The translations under genes were made by a program, and so were the position numbers. From Peptidiphaga gingivicola (lineage in GTDB: Bacteria > Actinomycetota > Actinomycetes > Actinomycetales > Actinomycetaceae), in contig NZ_LVZK01000001.1 in the NCBI RefSeq assembly GCF_001652275.1, positions 1,488,001 through 1,552,000 of the forward strand: DNA of 64,000 nucleotides, given 5' to 3'. Below are positions 8,653-19,000 of the stretch, in pieces. Position 1 is the first letter of the stretch. The number at the start of each line of letters is the position of its first letter. Below the pieces are notes generated by a model, which was not told the origin of the DNA, did not search any database, and worked only from the letters and a program-made list of their open reading frames with translations.

Positions 8653-9828
8653 ATGACCAATTCTCCTGCCGAACCCATCGACGTCATGCTCGTCTACGGG
8701 ACGCGCCCCGAGGCCATCAAGATGGCCCCGCTTGTCCACGCCCTCAACCACGACGCGCGCTTCCGCCCGATCGTCGCGGTGACGGGCCAGCATCGGGAAA
8801 TGCTCGACCAGGTCCACAATTTCTTCGGCATTGCCGCCGACGTCGACCTGGACATCCACAGCCCGGGCCAGACGCTCACGCAGGTGACCACGCGCACTCT
8901 CGAAGGAGTGGGCCGCGTCATCGAGGATCGCAGGCCGGATGCAGTCTTCGTCCAAGGCGACACGACGTCGGCCTTCGCCGCCGCCCTGGCGGGCTTCTAC
9001 CACGAGCTTCCCGTCGTCCACGTCGAGGCGGGCCTTCGCACGGGGGACATATGGTCTCCCTTCCCGGAGGAGGGCAACCGACGGCTTATCGGCCAGCTTG
9101 CCGCCCTCCACCTTCCGCCCACGCCCGCGAGCAAGGAGAATCTCCTTCGCGAAAACTTCGCGTCCGAGACCATCCACGTGACCGGAAACACCGTCATCGA
9201 CGCCTTGCTCGATGCCGTCAAACGGTATGTGCCCAGCGGGGACGCGGCTCTCGACGCGGCCGTCTCCGACCCCTCGCACAGGCTCGTGCTGGTGACGGCC
9301 CACCGCCGCGAATCCTGGGGCGCGCCGATGGAGCGCATAGGGGAGGCCGTGGCGCGCCTGGCCCGGGAGCACCCCGACGTCGTCTTCGCCCTTCCTGTCC
9401 ATCGCAATCCGAAGGTGCGCGAGGCCCTCCTGCCCCATGTGAGCGTGCTGTCGAATATCATTGTCACGGAGCCTCTTGCTTACGGGGCATTCTGTACGGT
9501 GATGAACAGGGCGGACATCGTCCTCACGGATTCGGGCGGAGTCCAAGAGGAGGCGCCCGCGCTTTCCAAGCCCGTCCTAGTTTTGCGGGAGAACACCGAA
9601 CGGCCCGAAGCGGTCGAATTCGGCGTCGCCCGACTCGTCGGAACCGATTCCGACCGAATCTTTGCCGAAGCCTCTCGTCTTCTCGACGATGCCGACGCCT
9701 ACGCGGCCATGGCGCACGCGGTCAACCCCTACGGCGACGGACGCGCCTGCCAGCGCGTTCTAGCCGCGACCGCGGAGCTGTTCGGGCGAGGCGAGGCAGT
9801 CGCCGACTTCGACCCGGCTCGGCAATAG
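8653..9828 (+). CDS. wecB: UDP-N-acetylglucosamine 2-epimerase (non-hydrolysing)
   Basis: 391-residue cytosolic enzyme interconverting UDP-GlcNAc and UDP-ManNAc. Family signatures are clear: VYGTRPEAIKMAPL at the N-terminus, TGQHREMLDQ, VQGDTTSAFAAAL, HVEAGLRTGD, PEEGNRRLIG, VTAHRRESWG, and the C-terminal sugar-nucleotide site LTDSGGVQEEAP and LRENTERPEAVEFG. It lies 22 bp after the lectin-like gene and about 100 bp before the DUF2334 gene. The enzyme could also serve teichoic-acid or capsule synthesis, but its position inside this locus suggests it supplies UDP-ManNAc to the GT2 synthase. Confidence 0.93.
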   Translation: MTNSPAEPIDVMLVYGTRPEAIKMAPLVHALNHDARFRPIVAVTGQHREMLDQVHNFFGIAADVDLDIHSPGQTLTQVTTRTLEGVGRVIEDRRPDAVFVQGDTTSAFAAALAGFYHELPVVHVEAGLRTGDIWSPFPEEGNRRLIGQLAALHLPPTPASKENLLRENFASETIHVTGNTVIDALLDAVKRYVPSGDAALDAAVSDPSHRLVLVTAHRRESWGAPMERIGEAVARLAREHPDVVFALPVHRNPKVREALLPHVSVLSNIIVTEPLAYGAFCTVMNRADIVLTDSGGVQEEAPALSKPVLVLRENTERPEAVEFGVARLVGTDSDRIFAEASRLLDDADAYAAMAHAVNPYGDGRACQRVLAATAELFGRGEAVADFDPARQ

Positions 9829-9926
9829 GCCGTCGGCCGGGCGATCCCTGGTATAAACGTTCGGCCGACGTTGACAATCCACGATGCCCTCCCTCGCCGG
9901 TGGGCGCGCTGAAAGGGAAACAAACT

Positions 9927-11930
9927 ATGCAAATCAAAGTCATGTCCGCTTCGCGCGGCTCACGGAAGCGGCGGTTGAGCGCCGCGCTTGTGGCAATGGG
10001 CATTGGCTCGTCCATGTTCGTCTTGGGCCCGGCCTATGCCGACGATCCGGACGGATCGCCTTCCGCCCCCGCCAGCCTCTTGGGGGTCGGCGGAGGAAAG
10101 CAGACTCCTGCCGCGGCCAAGGCCGCAAAGGACGGAGGCGACGGCTCAGCCTCGGTGACGGGCGACAATCCCGTTCGCAGCGTGCCCGAGCCCGTGGCCG
10201 CCAAGAAGCGGGCGCTTCCGCTGTCGCTCGACTCCGGCGCGACCGTCAACCTCAAGGAGTCCCCGCAGGCCGTCGCCAAGAAGGCCCAGCAGCCGGCAAA
10301 GCGCAAGCTTGCCCGCAAGGTGCCGGCCGTTCCTGCTTCCGCCAAGGTGTGGGGGAACAAGAATGCCTCCGCCAAGGCCCTCGTGCTCTATGACACCCAC
10401 GGGGAGTACAAGCAGCTCGGCGAATACTACGCGCTGGGGACCGGGATGCTCGCCAGCCACAAAGGCAGCGTGACCGCCCTTCCCGTCTCCGAATACACTT
10501 CCGGCCTGGCGGGCCGCTACACGGCGGTCATGTACGTCGGATCGAACTACGACGAGCCGCTCCCGCGCGCCTTCATCGAGGACGTCCTCACCGGCGACGC
10601 CAAGGTGCTGTGGTCCGGCTTCAACATCTGGCAGCTCGCGAAGAACGACGACGACCGCCAGGCGTTCGTCGCCAGGTTCGGATGGGATCCGTCGACGTCC
10701 TACATCGACTCCCTTGACAAGGTCTCTACCGTGAGCTACAAGTCCCAGGAACTCACCCGGGCTGACGACAACACCAGCGGCATCATCGCCCCGCACGTCG
10801 TCGACAAGGACAAGGTCGAAGTGCTGGCCCAGGCCAACTGCAAGGACCAGGCCGGCAACGCCGCAAACTGCGGGTCCATTGCCCAGACGACCGGCTCGCA
10901 GTACCCGTGGGCCGTCCGCTCCTCGGGCCTGACCTACATCGGCGAGATTGCACTGACCTACATCAACGAGACGGATCGCTACCTCGCCTACGCCGACATC
11001 GTCGACGGCCTCCTGAGCCGCGACGGCCAGGCGCCCTCGCGCAAGGCCGCGATCCGCATCGAAGACGTCAGCCCGAACACCGAGGTCAACGACCTCAAGC
11101 CGCTCATCGACTACCTGATCTCGGAAAAGGTTCCCTTCCAGATCGCGGCCATCCCGTACTACGTCGATGCCAACGGGGTCTACAACAACGGCCAGTCCTT
11201 GACGAAGACCTTCGACCAGAACCCTGAGCTGCTCAAGCTGCTCAAGTACGCCCAGCGGCACGGCGGAACCATCGTCCAGCACGGAACCACCCACCAGTAC
11301 GGCAAGCTGAACAACCCGTACAACGGGGTCAGCGCCGACGACTTCGAGTTCTACCGCTCCTGGTGCACGGCCCAGCAGAACGGCGGGACGCCGGTCGAAT
11401 GCAAGACCGACACGTGGGTTCAGCTGGCCGGGCCGGTCCCCTCGGACTCCGTCAACTGGGCGGCCAACCGCGTGTCCCTCGGCAAGTCCGAGCTCAAGCG
11501 CGTCGGCCTGGGCAAGACCAAGCTCTTCGAGACGCCCCACTACGCGGCCTCGTGGAACTCCTACCTCGGCATGAAAAAGGCCTATTCCACCCGTTACGAG
11601 CGCGAGCTCTTCTTCCCGGGAATGCTCAACAAGGACAACGCGGGGAACAAGGGCAACTTCGGCCTCTTCTACCCCTACACCGTGAAGAACATTTACGGCA
11701 CCAAGGTTCTGCCCGAGAATCTCGGCAACTACGAGCCCGAGTCCTACAACAACCACCCGCCGCGTTCCGGGGCAGACCTCGTGAACAACGCCAAGAAGAA
11801 CCTCGTCGTGACCGACGGCAACGCCAGCTTCTTCTTCCACCCCGACTACCCGCTCAGCGAGCTGAAGGTCGCGGTCAAGGGGATCAAGGAGCTCGGCTAC
11901 ACCTTCACCCCGGCGACCAGACTCAACTGA
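9927..11930 (+). CDS. Secreted DUF2334 polysaccharide deacetylase-like protein
   Basis: 667-residue exported protein. The start at 9927 gives a classical signal peptide (basic n-region RGSRKRRLS, hydrophobic core, cleavage near GPAYADD). A Pro/Ala/Lys-rich linker follows, then a glutamine-amidotransferase-like segment (LVLYDTHGEYKQLGEYYALG, VMYVGSNYDEPLP) and a NodB-like DUF2334 domain with RIEDVSPNTEV (about 377-387), FQIAAIPYY and GGTIVQHGTTHQYG (about 442-455). The C-terminal FFFHPDYPL completes the pattern. DUF2334 is related to polysaccharide deacetylases, and a similar protein occurs in Gram-positive exopolysaccharide operons (ydaL type). It probably modifies the polymer outside the cell. 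A perfect intrinsic terminator follows the stop. Confidence 0.88.
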   Translation: MQIKVMSASRGSRKRRLSAALVAMGIGSSMFVLGPAYADDPDGSPSAPASLLGVGGGKQTPAAAKAAKDGGDGSASVTGDNPVRSVPEPVAAKKRALPLSLDSGATVNLKESPQAVAKKAQQPAKRKLARKVPAVPASAKVWGNKNASAKALVLYDTHGEYKQLGEYYALGTGMLASHKGSVTALPVSEYTSGLAGRYTAVMYVGSNYDEPLPRAFIEDVLTGDAKVLWSGFNIWQLAKNDDDRQAFVARFGWDPSTSYIDSLDKVSTVSYKSQELTRADDNTSGIIAPHVVDKDKVEVLAQANCKDQAGNAANCGSIAQTTGSQYPWAVRSSGLTYIGEIALTYINETDRYLAYADIVDGLLSRDGQAPSRKAAIRIEDVSPNTEVNDLKPLIDYLISEKVPFQIAAIPYYVDANGVYNNGQSLTKTFDQNPELLKLLKYAQRHGGTIVQHGTTHQYGKLNNPYNGVSADDFEFYRSWCTAQQNGGTPVECKTDTWVQLAGPVPSDSVNWAANRVSLGKSELKRVGLGKTKLFETPHYAASWNSYLGMKKAYSTRYERELFFPGMLNKDNAGNKGNFGLFYPYTVKNIYGTKVLPENLGNYEPESYNNHPPRSGADLVNNAKKNLVVTDGNASFFFHPDYPLSELKVAVKGIKELGYTFTPATRLN

Positions 11931-11992
11931 CACAGTCCCTCGGCTGAGAAGCCCTCGGGCAAGACAAGCCCGCGGCCTTCGATCCAAGGCGA

Positions 11993-12035
11993 AAGGCAGG
12001 CCCACGCCCCGATGCGGCGTGGGCCTGCCTTCATC
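11993..12035 (+). terminator. Strong hairpin terminator after the exopolysaccharide locus
   Basis: A 16-bp perfect stem (11993-12008 pairing with 12016-12031; arms begin AAGGCAGGCC and end GGCCTGCCTT) with a 7-nt loop lies 60 bp after the DUF2334 stop. The following tract (TCATCTTCT) is only moderately T-rich. It closes the exopolysaccharide operon. Confidence 0.85.
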
Positions 12036-12187
12036 TTCTGGGCCGGCTGTTCGTCGTCTTGACGCTTCGACGTCGTCTTGACGCCTGTCGCTCGCGACCG
12101 GCGATTGCCCTTTTGCTCTGGCTGCTCGTCGCTCGCGACGGGCCGTTTTGCGGAGCCGGCCCCCTCAGTCGGCGAGGCGAAAGCTCG

Positions 12188-12415
12188 TCAACTGGTGAAG
12201 CCGAAGCCCACGCGGCGTGTCTCGCCGGTGGACGTGCTGATGTATCCCACGGCGTCGGCCGGGATGAAAACGGTTCTGCCGTCTTTGTCCGAGAGGATGA
12301 GGGGCTTGCCCGTCTCCACGGCGTCGGTGAACGCCTTCTTCAGGTCATCGAGGGTCAGATCGACGTCGATCTCCACTTCGCTTTGGACATTGCGCACGGC
12401 TATTTGGACTTTCAT
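12188..12415 (-). CDS. DUF3107 family protein
   Basis: 75-residue protein beginning MKVQIAVRNVQSEVEIDVD and ending RRVGFGFTS, the typical shape of actinobacterial DUF3107. It contains a ubiquitin-like beta pattern with the conserved DGRTVFIPADAVGYIS segment. The start at 12415 is chosen over 12445 because GAGGAGT sits 5 nt upstream. Function is unknown; in other actinobacteria this gene is found next to the UvrD/RecB-like helicase pair, as here. Confidence 0.85.
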   Translation of the reverse strand: MKVQIAVRNVQSEVEIDVDLTLDDLKKAFTDAVETGKPLILSDKDGRTVFIPADAVGYISTSTGETRRVGFGFTS

Positions 12416-12829
12416 AGAGACTCCTCGGGTTTGGGACGAGACCAAGCATAATGCGCAACCGGCCCGCCTTCGCCGGCGTGTTCGTCGAGGGCCTAACGCG
12501 GAGGGGCTGAGCCTCTCGCCGGACGCGGGGGTTTAGCCGCTCGCCGGGCCGTCTGCGCCCAGCTCGGGGCGAACTCGGGGGAGTCGGGCCGCATGCGTCG
12601 GTTTGGGACCGTACCCTTGTGTTGGACTTCGTATGGACGTTGGACCTTGCGCGGGCCCGCGGGCGCTTCTGGCGCCGAACGCAGAGGTCGGGCAACCGCG
12701 GCGAATCGCGGGCGCGCAGGCTTGTCTTTGCGGGCTTGCCCGCGCAGGCGGCGGCGCAGTCCGATCCGGCGCCGAGCCGGATGCTTTGCGAGAGCGGGCC
12801 CTTGGGCCAGAAGGAGGAGGGTGAGCGAC
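12416..12829. promoter_or_regulatory. Intergenic region between DUF3107 and adnA
   Basis: This 414-bp divergent gap carries the promoters of both flanking genes, but I can identify no convincing -35/-10 pair. TACCCT at 12612-12617 is a possible -10 for the plus strand. Open frames across it lack ribosome sites and protein-like composition. The AAGGAGGAGG at 12811-12820 serves the downstream gene. Confidence 0.4.
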
Positions 12830-15800
12830 GTGCAGCTCGACCGGTGGCAGAGCGCAGCCCTCGAGGCGTGCCGTGCACCGTGCCGCGTCAGCCTTCTGGG
12901 CGCCCCGGGCACGGGCAAATCCGCCGTCGTCGCCGCGCTCGTCGCACGCGAGGCGGCGTTGGGCCGCCGCATCGCCGTCCTCACCCTCGACAGGCGGGCC
13001 GCTTCCTCGCTGCAATCGGCCGTGTCGCTGACGAACGGCTCCCTCTCGGAGCGGGTGAGCGTCCGCTCGCTCGTCTCCTTCTGCTACGGGATCGTCCAGA
13101 GCTACGCGCAGGCGGTGGGAAGGCGCGAGCCCGAGCTTATCTCCGGCCCGGAGGAAGACGCGCTGCTGTCCGACATACTCGCCGACCCCGAAGCCGGCGT
13201 CGAGTTCCCCGATTTCGTCGACGACGACCTCAGGAGGCAGCGTGGCTTCCGCGCTCAAATGCGCGACCTCCTCACTCGCGCGTGCGAATTGGGGCTCTCG
13301 CCTCGGCGGCTCGAGGATCTGGGGCGAAAACACGGCGAACCGATGTGGGTCGCGGGGGGCCAGCTTCTGGGCCTGTACGAAGGCGTGACGACGGCGCGCG
13401 ACGCGCTTGCCGGGGCCGCCGACGCTCCCGACCGGCTCGACCACGCCCATCTCGTCGGAGCGGCGACCGCGATCTTGCGGGACTGGGAGGCGAACGTCCC
13501 CGGGCCGCACCCGCGGCCGCGATGGGACTGGGTCATCGTCGAGGACATCCACAACGCGCCGCGGTCGGTGCTCGGTTTGCTCGCGGAGCTGGCCGCCGAC
13601 GGGGCCTCCGTCGTCACCACGGGCGACCCCGACTGCGCGGTGCAGGGCTTCAGGGGCGGCGTCGCCTCGCTTCCCGGCGACGTCGCCGCCCCGGCTCCGC
13701 GCGGGCTCGGCAGCCGAACGGTCCCTCTGCGGCAGCGGCATCGCGGGGGGCCGAAGATCGCCGGGGTCGCCGACGCCCTCGCCGAGGCCGTTCGCGTCGG
13801 CGGAGGAGCAGTCCGCCAGCGCAACCCGAAGGCGGCCGAGCGGCCCGACAGCGTGAGTGCGCGACGCTTCGTCCACCCGGAGGAAGAGGCGGCGGCCATA
13901 GCGCGGGCCGTGCGCGAGGCGCGCCTTTTGCGGGGAATCCCCTATTCCGAGATGGCCGTGGTCACGAGGTCGCGTTCGACGCACCCCGGACTGCGCGCCG
14001 CCCTCGTGCGCCGCGGGGTTCCCGTGGGGCAGATAGGAACCGACCGCCCGTTGCGAGAGGAGCCCGCCGTGGACGCGCTCCTCTCGCTCGTTCGCCTCGC
14101 CCTTGACAGAGCGTCCGGCAGCGCCGAGCTCGTCCGCGTGCTGACCGGTCCCCTCGTGGGAATCGACCCCCTCCGCCTGCGCCAGATCGGCAGGATTCTG
14201 CGTGGCGGAGAGCTCGCCCGAGGGGGAAGCCGCAGCGAATCCGAGCTTTTGTCCCTCGCGGCCGAAGGACCTTCGCGTCTGAGCGAGGTCGCCCCCAAGG
14301 GGATCGGCGATCTGCTGCGCGCGGCCAGAATGCTCGAAACCGTGCGCGAAGCGGCCGAGCGCTCGAACCGCCAGGCCGAGGAAGTGCTGTGGGCGGCGTG
14401 GGAAAGCAGCGGCAAGGCCGAGGAATGGCGCGAGGCCGCTCTGCGCGGCGGGACTGCCGGGGATGCGGCCGACTCGGCGCTCGATTCGGTCATCCAGCTT
14501 TTCCGCGTGGCCCAGCGCATGGCGGACAGGGACGTCGACGTCCCCGTCGACGTCGTACTCGACGAACTCCAGACGCACGATCTGCCTGAGGACTCGATCG
14601 CCCGGGCAGGAGCCGCCGCCCAAACGGTGACGCTGACCACTCCGAACGCCTCGATCGGCAGGCAATGGGAGTTCGTCATCGTCGCGGGGCTCCAGGACGG
14701 CCTGTGGCCGAATATGCGGCTGCGAGACGCGTACACGGCGACCGGAAGGCTGGCCCAGATCGTCACGGGGCGCGACCCCGGCGCCGGCGCGGACGGGCTC
14801 GCCGGACGCCGCCAGGCCTACGAGGAGATCCTCGACGACGAATTGCGCCAGCTCCACCACGCGGTCACCCGCGCCGACGGCGAGCTTCTGCTCACCTGCG
14901 TGGATTCGGAGGAGGCGCGCCCCTCGCGCTTCTTCGAGCTCATGGGCTTTGTGCCCGAGGAGCTCCGGGACGCCGCCTCCGCGGGCCGGCAAGGCTCGGG
15001 CGACGCCCGTCAGTCCGGCGGATCGCCCGACGTCGCCGACGCAAAGGGCCCTTCCGCCGCGCTCGACTCCGACGGCGTGCGCCACGCTGCCGCGGCGTCC
15101 GGCCGTCTCGTCTTGGAAAGCCCGCGGGCGGCCGAGGGCGAGCTCGACGTCGTCGGCCTGGTGGCGGACATACGCCGGTCCGGAGCCGGCGGGCGGGAGG
15201 CTGAGGAGGTCCTTGCGCGCCTGCGCGAGGCCGGATTCCGGCAGGCCGATCGGTGCACGTGGGCCGAGGCCCTTGAGCCGACGCCGTCGAGGGGGATCGA
15301 GGCGGGCGGAACCGTCGTCGTCTCGCCGTCGCGCGTCGAAACGATGCTCGACTGCCCCCTGAGGGGCTTCCTTTCTCTCGTGGGGGCGGAGGATTCGGAC
15401 GACAGGAGGACGGCCGACATCGGAACGCTCGTCCACGCGATCGCCGAAAGGTCGGCTGGTGCGAGCCGCGAGGAGATCATGGGCGACTTCGAGGCCAGCT
15501 GGGCGGCTTTCGACAAGCCTGAGGACCCCGTGGCCGCGCAGGCCGAGTACGCCCGGGCGCGCATCCTCGTCGAGGGGCTTGCCTCCTATCTCGAGGACTT
15601 CGCCCGCGGCGGCGGCAGCGCCGAGGTCGAGCGGCGGATATCGGTGGAGATGGAGGACGGCGTCGTGCTCAGCGGCAAGATCGACAGGGTCGAGCACGAC
15701 GGCGCAGCGAGGCGGATCGTCGATTTCAAAACCGGCAAGCACACGGTCTCGGCCAAGCAGGCCGAGGACAACGTCCAACTGCAGCTCTACCAGTGGGCGA

Positions 15801-16060
15801 TGGGCAAATCCGGCCTCCCGGCGGACGGCGGGGCGGCGCTCGTCTATCTCGGACAGACGCTGAAGAAAACGAATCTGCCCGCGCAGCGCGAACAGCGGCC
15901 GCTCGGCCCGGAAGGCAAGGCGCTCGCAGAGGAGCGCCTGAGGCAGGCCGGCCGCCTGCTGCAAGGCGGCGAATTTCCCGCGCGCCCGTCGCAAGCCTGC
16001 CGCACGTGCCGTTTCGTCTCGCTGTGCCCGGCCAAATCCCAAGGAAGGCTGACCTCGTGA
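12830..16060 (+). CDS. adnA: AdnA-like UvrD-family helicase with C-terminal RecB-like nuclease
   Basis: About 1076-residue subunit of the actinobacterial AdnAB end-resection motor-nuclease. The SF1 motor has Walker A GAPGTGKS (about residues 24-31), motif VIVEDIHNAP in the Walker B position (a diverged form of DExxQ) and a GDPDCAVQGFRGG motif. The C-terminal nuclease has GKIDRVEHDG, DFKTGK (D965, K967) and QLQLYQWA. Four cysteines (C842, C1057, C1060, C1066; C-X2-C-X5-C at the end) match the 4Fe-4S staple of AddB-type nucleases. GTG codons at 12821 and 12830 are both possible starts; 12830 is better spaced from AGGAGG. The stop overlaps adnB (GTGA). Function is double-strand-break processing. 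Confidence 0.88.
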   Translation: MQLDRWQSAALEACRAPCRVSLLGAPGTGKSAVVAALVAREAALGRRIAVLTLDRRAASSLQSAVSLTNGSLSERVSVRSLVSFCYGIVQSYAQAVGRREPELISGPEEDALLSDILADPEAGVEFPDFVDDDLRRQRGFRAQMRDLLTRACELGLSPRRLEDLGRKHGEPMWVAGGQLLGLYEGVTTARDALAGAADAPDRLDHAHLVGAATAILRDWEANVPGPHPRPRWDWVIVEDIHNAPRSVLGLLAELAADGASVVTTGDPDCAVQGFRGGVASLPGDVAAPAPRGLGSRTVPLRQRHRGGPKIAGVADALAEAVRVGGGAVRQRNPKAAERPDSVSARRFVHPEEEAAAIARAVREARLLRGIPYSEMAVVTRSRSTHPGLRAALVRRGVPVGQIGTDRPLREEPAVDALLSLVRLALDRASGSAELVRVLTGPLVGIDPLRLRQIGRILRGGELARGGSRSESELLSLAAEGPSRLSEVAPKGIGDLLRAARMLETVREAAERSNRQAEEVLWAAWESSGKAEEWREAALRGGTAGDAADSALDSVIQLFRVAQRMADRDVDVPVDVVLDELQTHDLPEDSIARAGAAAQTVTLTTPNASIGRQWEFVIVAGLQDGLWPNMRLRDAYTATGRLAQIVTGRDPGAGADGLAGRRQAYEEILDDELRQLHHAVTRADGELLLTCVDSEEARPSRFFELMGFVPEELRDAASAGRQGSGDARQSGGSPDVADAKGPSAALDSDGVRHAAAASGRLVLESPRAAEGELDVVGLVADIRRSGAGGREAEEVLARLREAGFRQADRCTWAEALEPTPSRGIEAGGTVVVSPSRVETMLDCPLRGFLSLVGAEDSDDRRTADIGTLVHAIAERSAGASREEIMGDFEASWAAFDKPEDPVAAQAEYARARILVEGLASYLEDFARGGGSAEVERRISVEMEDGVVLSGKIDRVEHDGAARRIVDFKTGKHTVSAKQAEDNVQLQLYQWAMGKSGLPADGGAALVYLGQTLKKTNLPAQREQRPLGPEGKALAEERLRQAGRLLQGGEFPARPSQACRTCRFVSLCPAKSQGRLTS

Positions 16061-19000
16061 GCGAGGCGACGTACGAGCGGGTCATGCGCCGGCTCGCGGG
16101 CGACCGCATGCCGACGCCCGAACAGCGCGAGGTCATCGAGTCCGAGGACGCCGCGATCCTCGTGACGGCGGGCGCAGGGTCGGGGAAGACGGCGACGATG
16201 GCCAATCGAATCGCCTATCACGTGGCTGCGGGCCGCGTCTCGCCCGAGGAGGTGCTCGGCCTGACGTTCACCCGCAAGGCTGCGGGCGAATTGAGCCAGC
16301 GCGTGGACCGGGCCCTCGGGCGCCTGCGGGCCGCCGGGATGCTGCCGCATACGGGGCAGATCTCGCGATCCTCCCTCGCCCGGCCGACGATCTCCACCTA
16401 CAACGCCTTCGCGTCCGACATCGCCGCCTCGTACGGAATGCTCGTGGGCGCCGACCCGACGGCGCGGCTCGTCACCGATGCCGAGCGCTTCCAGCTCATG
16501 GACTCCGTCGTCGCCGAAGGCGCCGTCGACCCCGACGTCGCCTCTCGCCACAGCCACGCGCGCATCGTCGAGGTCGCCCTGCGCCTCGCCGCCGGGGGGA
16601 TCGACAACGGGGTTTCCGTCGAGCGGATGCGGGAGTTCTTCGAGGGCGAGGCCGCGGCCCTCGAACGCCTTGGGGAGGACCCCAGGAAGTTCACGAAGGG
16701 CGACATGGCCGATGCCGGGATGGAATCGGCCGAATGGGAGCGGCTCAAAAGGGACTGGAGGGCCCTGACGAAGGCGGACTTCGCCCTGCAGTTGGCGTGC
16801 CTTCCCGCCGTCGAGGCCTACATGGAGCGCAAGCGGAGCCTCGGGTTGGTCGAGTTCGCCGACCAGGTCGCGACCGCCTCCGAAGTGCTCGGGCGGTACG
16901 GGCGGATCGGCGAGGAAACGGCCTCGAGGCACCGCCTTGTGCTGCTCGACGAATACCAGGACACCTCCGTCAACCAGGCCGTCTTCCTCCGCCGCGCGCT
17001 CGGCGGGGCGGGCGAGGGCAGGTCCGTGTGCGCGGTGGGCGACCCCAACCAGGCGATCTACGGCTGGCGCGGGGCGAGCGCCAACGCGCTGGCGGACTTC
17101 GCGGTCGCCTTCGCGGGCGAGGCGCCGGTTCGTCGCCTGACGCTCTCGACCTCCTTCCGCTCCGACGCGGCGATCCTCGACGCGGCGAACGCCGTCGCAG
17201 CGCCCCTCGATGAGGCCGCCGCCGGAGTGCGCAAGCTCAAGGCGAGGCCGGGCTGCGGCCTCGGGCGCGTCGTCGAAGCCCGCCCGCTGTTCGCCGAGGA
17301 CTCCTACCGGGCGATCGCCCGGAGGATCGAGGACGTTCAGGCCGAGGTCGCCCGCACGCGCGCCGCTCAGCCGGAGATCGCCGTCCTTTGCAGGAAGCGC
17401 TCCTCGATCGAACGGGTCGCGGACGCGCTGCGCGAAAGGGGGATCGCATACGAGATCGTGGGAGGCGAGAGCCTCATCGAACGCCCGGAAATCGTCACGG
17501 TGCGCGCGGCGCTCGGCGTCCTCGCCCGCCCGTCGCACGGCGGGCTGCTCGTGCGGCTGCTGCTCCACTGGGGCGTGGGCAGCGACGCCATGAGGGCGCT
17601 CCGCGAATGGTCTTGGGAGCTGGCGCGGCGGTCCGTGGGCGATGCGCCGCTCGACCCTCGCGCCGAGGCCGGCCTCGTCGAGGCGGTCAGCCGCCTTCCC
17701 GACCCGGAGTGGGTCGGCTCTCGAGGCTTGGCCTTGGATTCGGCGGCCTTCGACCGCCTGAGCCTCGTTTCGAAATCGCTGGCCTCGCTGCGGTCCTCGG
17801 TCCACCTGCCCCTCGCCGACCTCGTTGAGAAATGCATCTCGCAGCTGGGCCTCGACCTTGCCGCAGCCTCCCGAGCCGAAGGCTCCCAGCGGGTGCGGAC
17901 GTCCCTCGACTCGTTCGTCGCATTGGCACGTGGGTATTCGGCCGCCCATCCGGGGGCCTCGGTCCGAGACTTCGTCGACTGGCTCGACCTCGTCGAACGC
18001 CACGAATACGGGGGAGAGGAGGAAGCCGGAATCGACGCGTCGGAGGAGGTCGAGGTGCACGCCGGCGTGGTCCAAATCTTGACGGTCCACGCCGCCAAAG
18101 GCCTCGAATGGCGGGACCTGGTCGCCATCCCGGAAATGGTCTCCACCCAGTTCTCCGAAAAGGAGTCTGGCAAGTCATGGACCACGGACCCCTCCGTCTT
18201 CCCGTTCCCCCTCAGGGCCGACCGCGCGCACCTTCCCCGATTCCGCCCGAGCGACTTCTCCGAGAAGCTCGACGCCGCCCTGGCCTACAGCCGATTCCTG
18301 CGCGCCGACATCCCCGCGCACGAAAACGCCGAGGCCCGCCGCCTCGCCTACGTCGCCTTCACGCGGCCCCAGGAGGAGCTCTTCCTGGCGGGATACGGAC
18401 TGGCCGCCAAGGAGATCCCCCCGTCCTTCGTCGAGGGCGACGCCGTCAGCCTCCTGCCGCGCTCGGTTTTCCTCGACGACGTTCGCAAGGGCGCGAGCGT
18501 CCTCCCCGCGGCCGACGTCGCCGGCCCGGAATGGCCGTCGGAGCTGACCGAGGAGTGCACCGCGACGATGCCCCTTGCGGAGGCGACTGAGCGGACCGGA
18601 GGCCCGCCCGAGCCCGTCATCGACTACGCGAACGCCGATCTGCCGCTGTGGCCGGCCGACGTCGTCCGCGCCGGCCCCGGCGCCGGGCATGCCTCCGGAC
18701 CCGACGGCTCCGGGGGCGGCTCCGGCGATTCCGGGGAAAGCCCCGTCCCGCCCGAGCGCGTCGCAATGTGGCGGCGGAGCGCCGACCTTCTCATCCGCGA
18801 GCGCGAGGCGGCGTCCCGCCCGGCCGTGCCGGAGCGCCCGTACGTCACGGCCACCGACGTCGTCCACCTCAACGAAGACCCCGCGGCCTTTCTCGCCCAA
18901 TGGCGCCGGCCGACGCCGCAGCGTCCGAGCCGCGCGGCGCGCACAGGAACCGAGGTGCATTCGCGCATCGCCGAGTTCTACGAACGTCCCGCCAGGCTCG

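Noticed and set aside
12619-14106. 495-residue plus-strand ORF in the adnA region
   Set aside because: Arg/Gly-rich alternate frame of the helicase gene without motifs.
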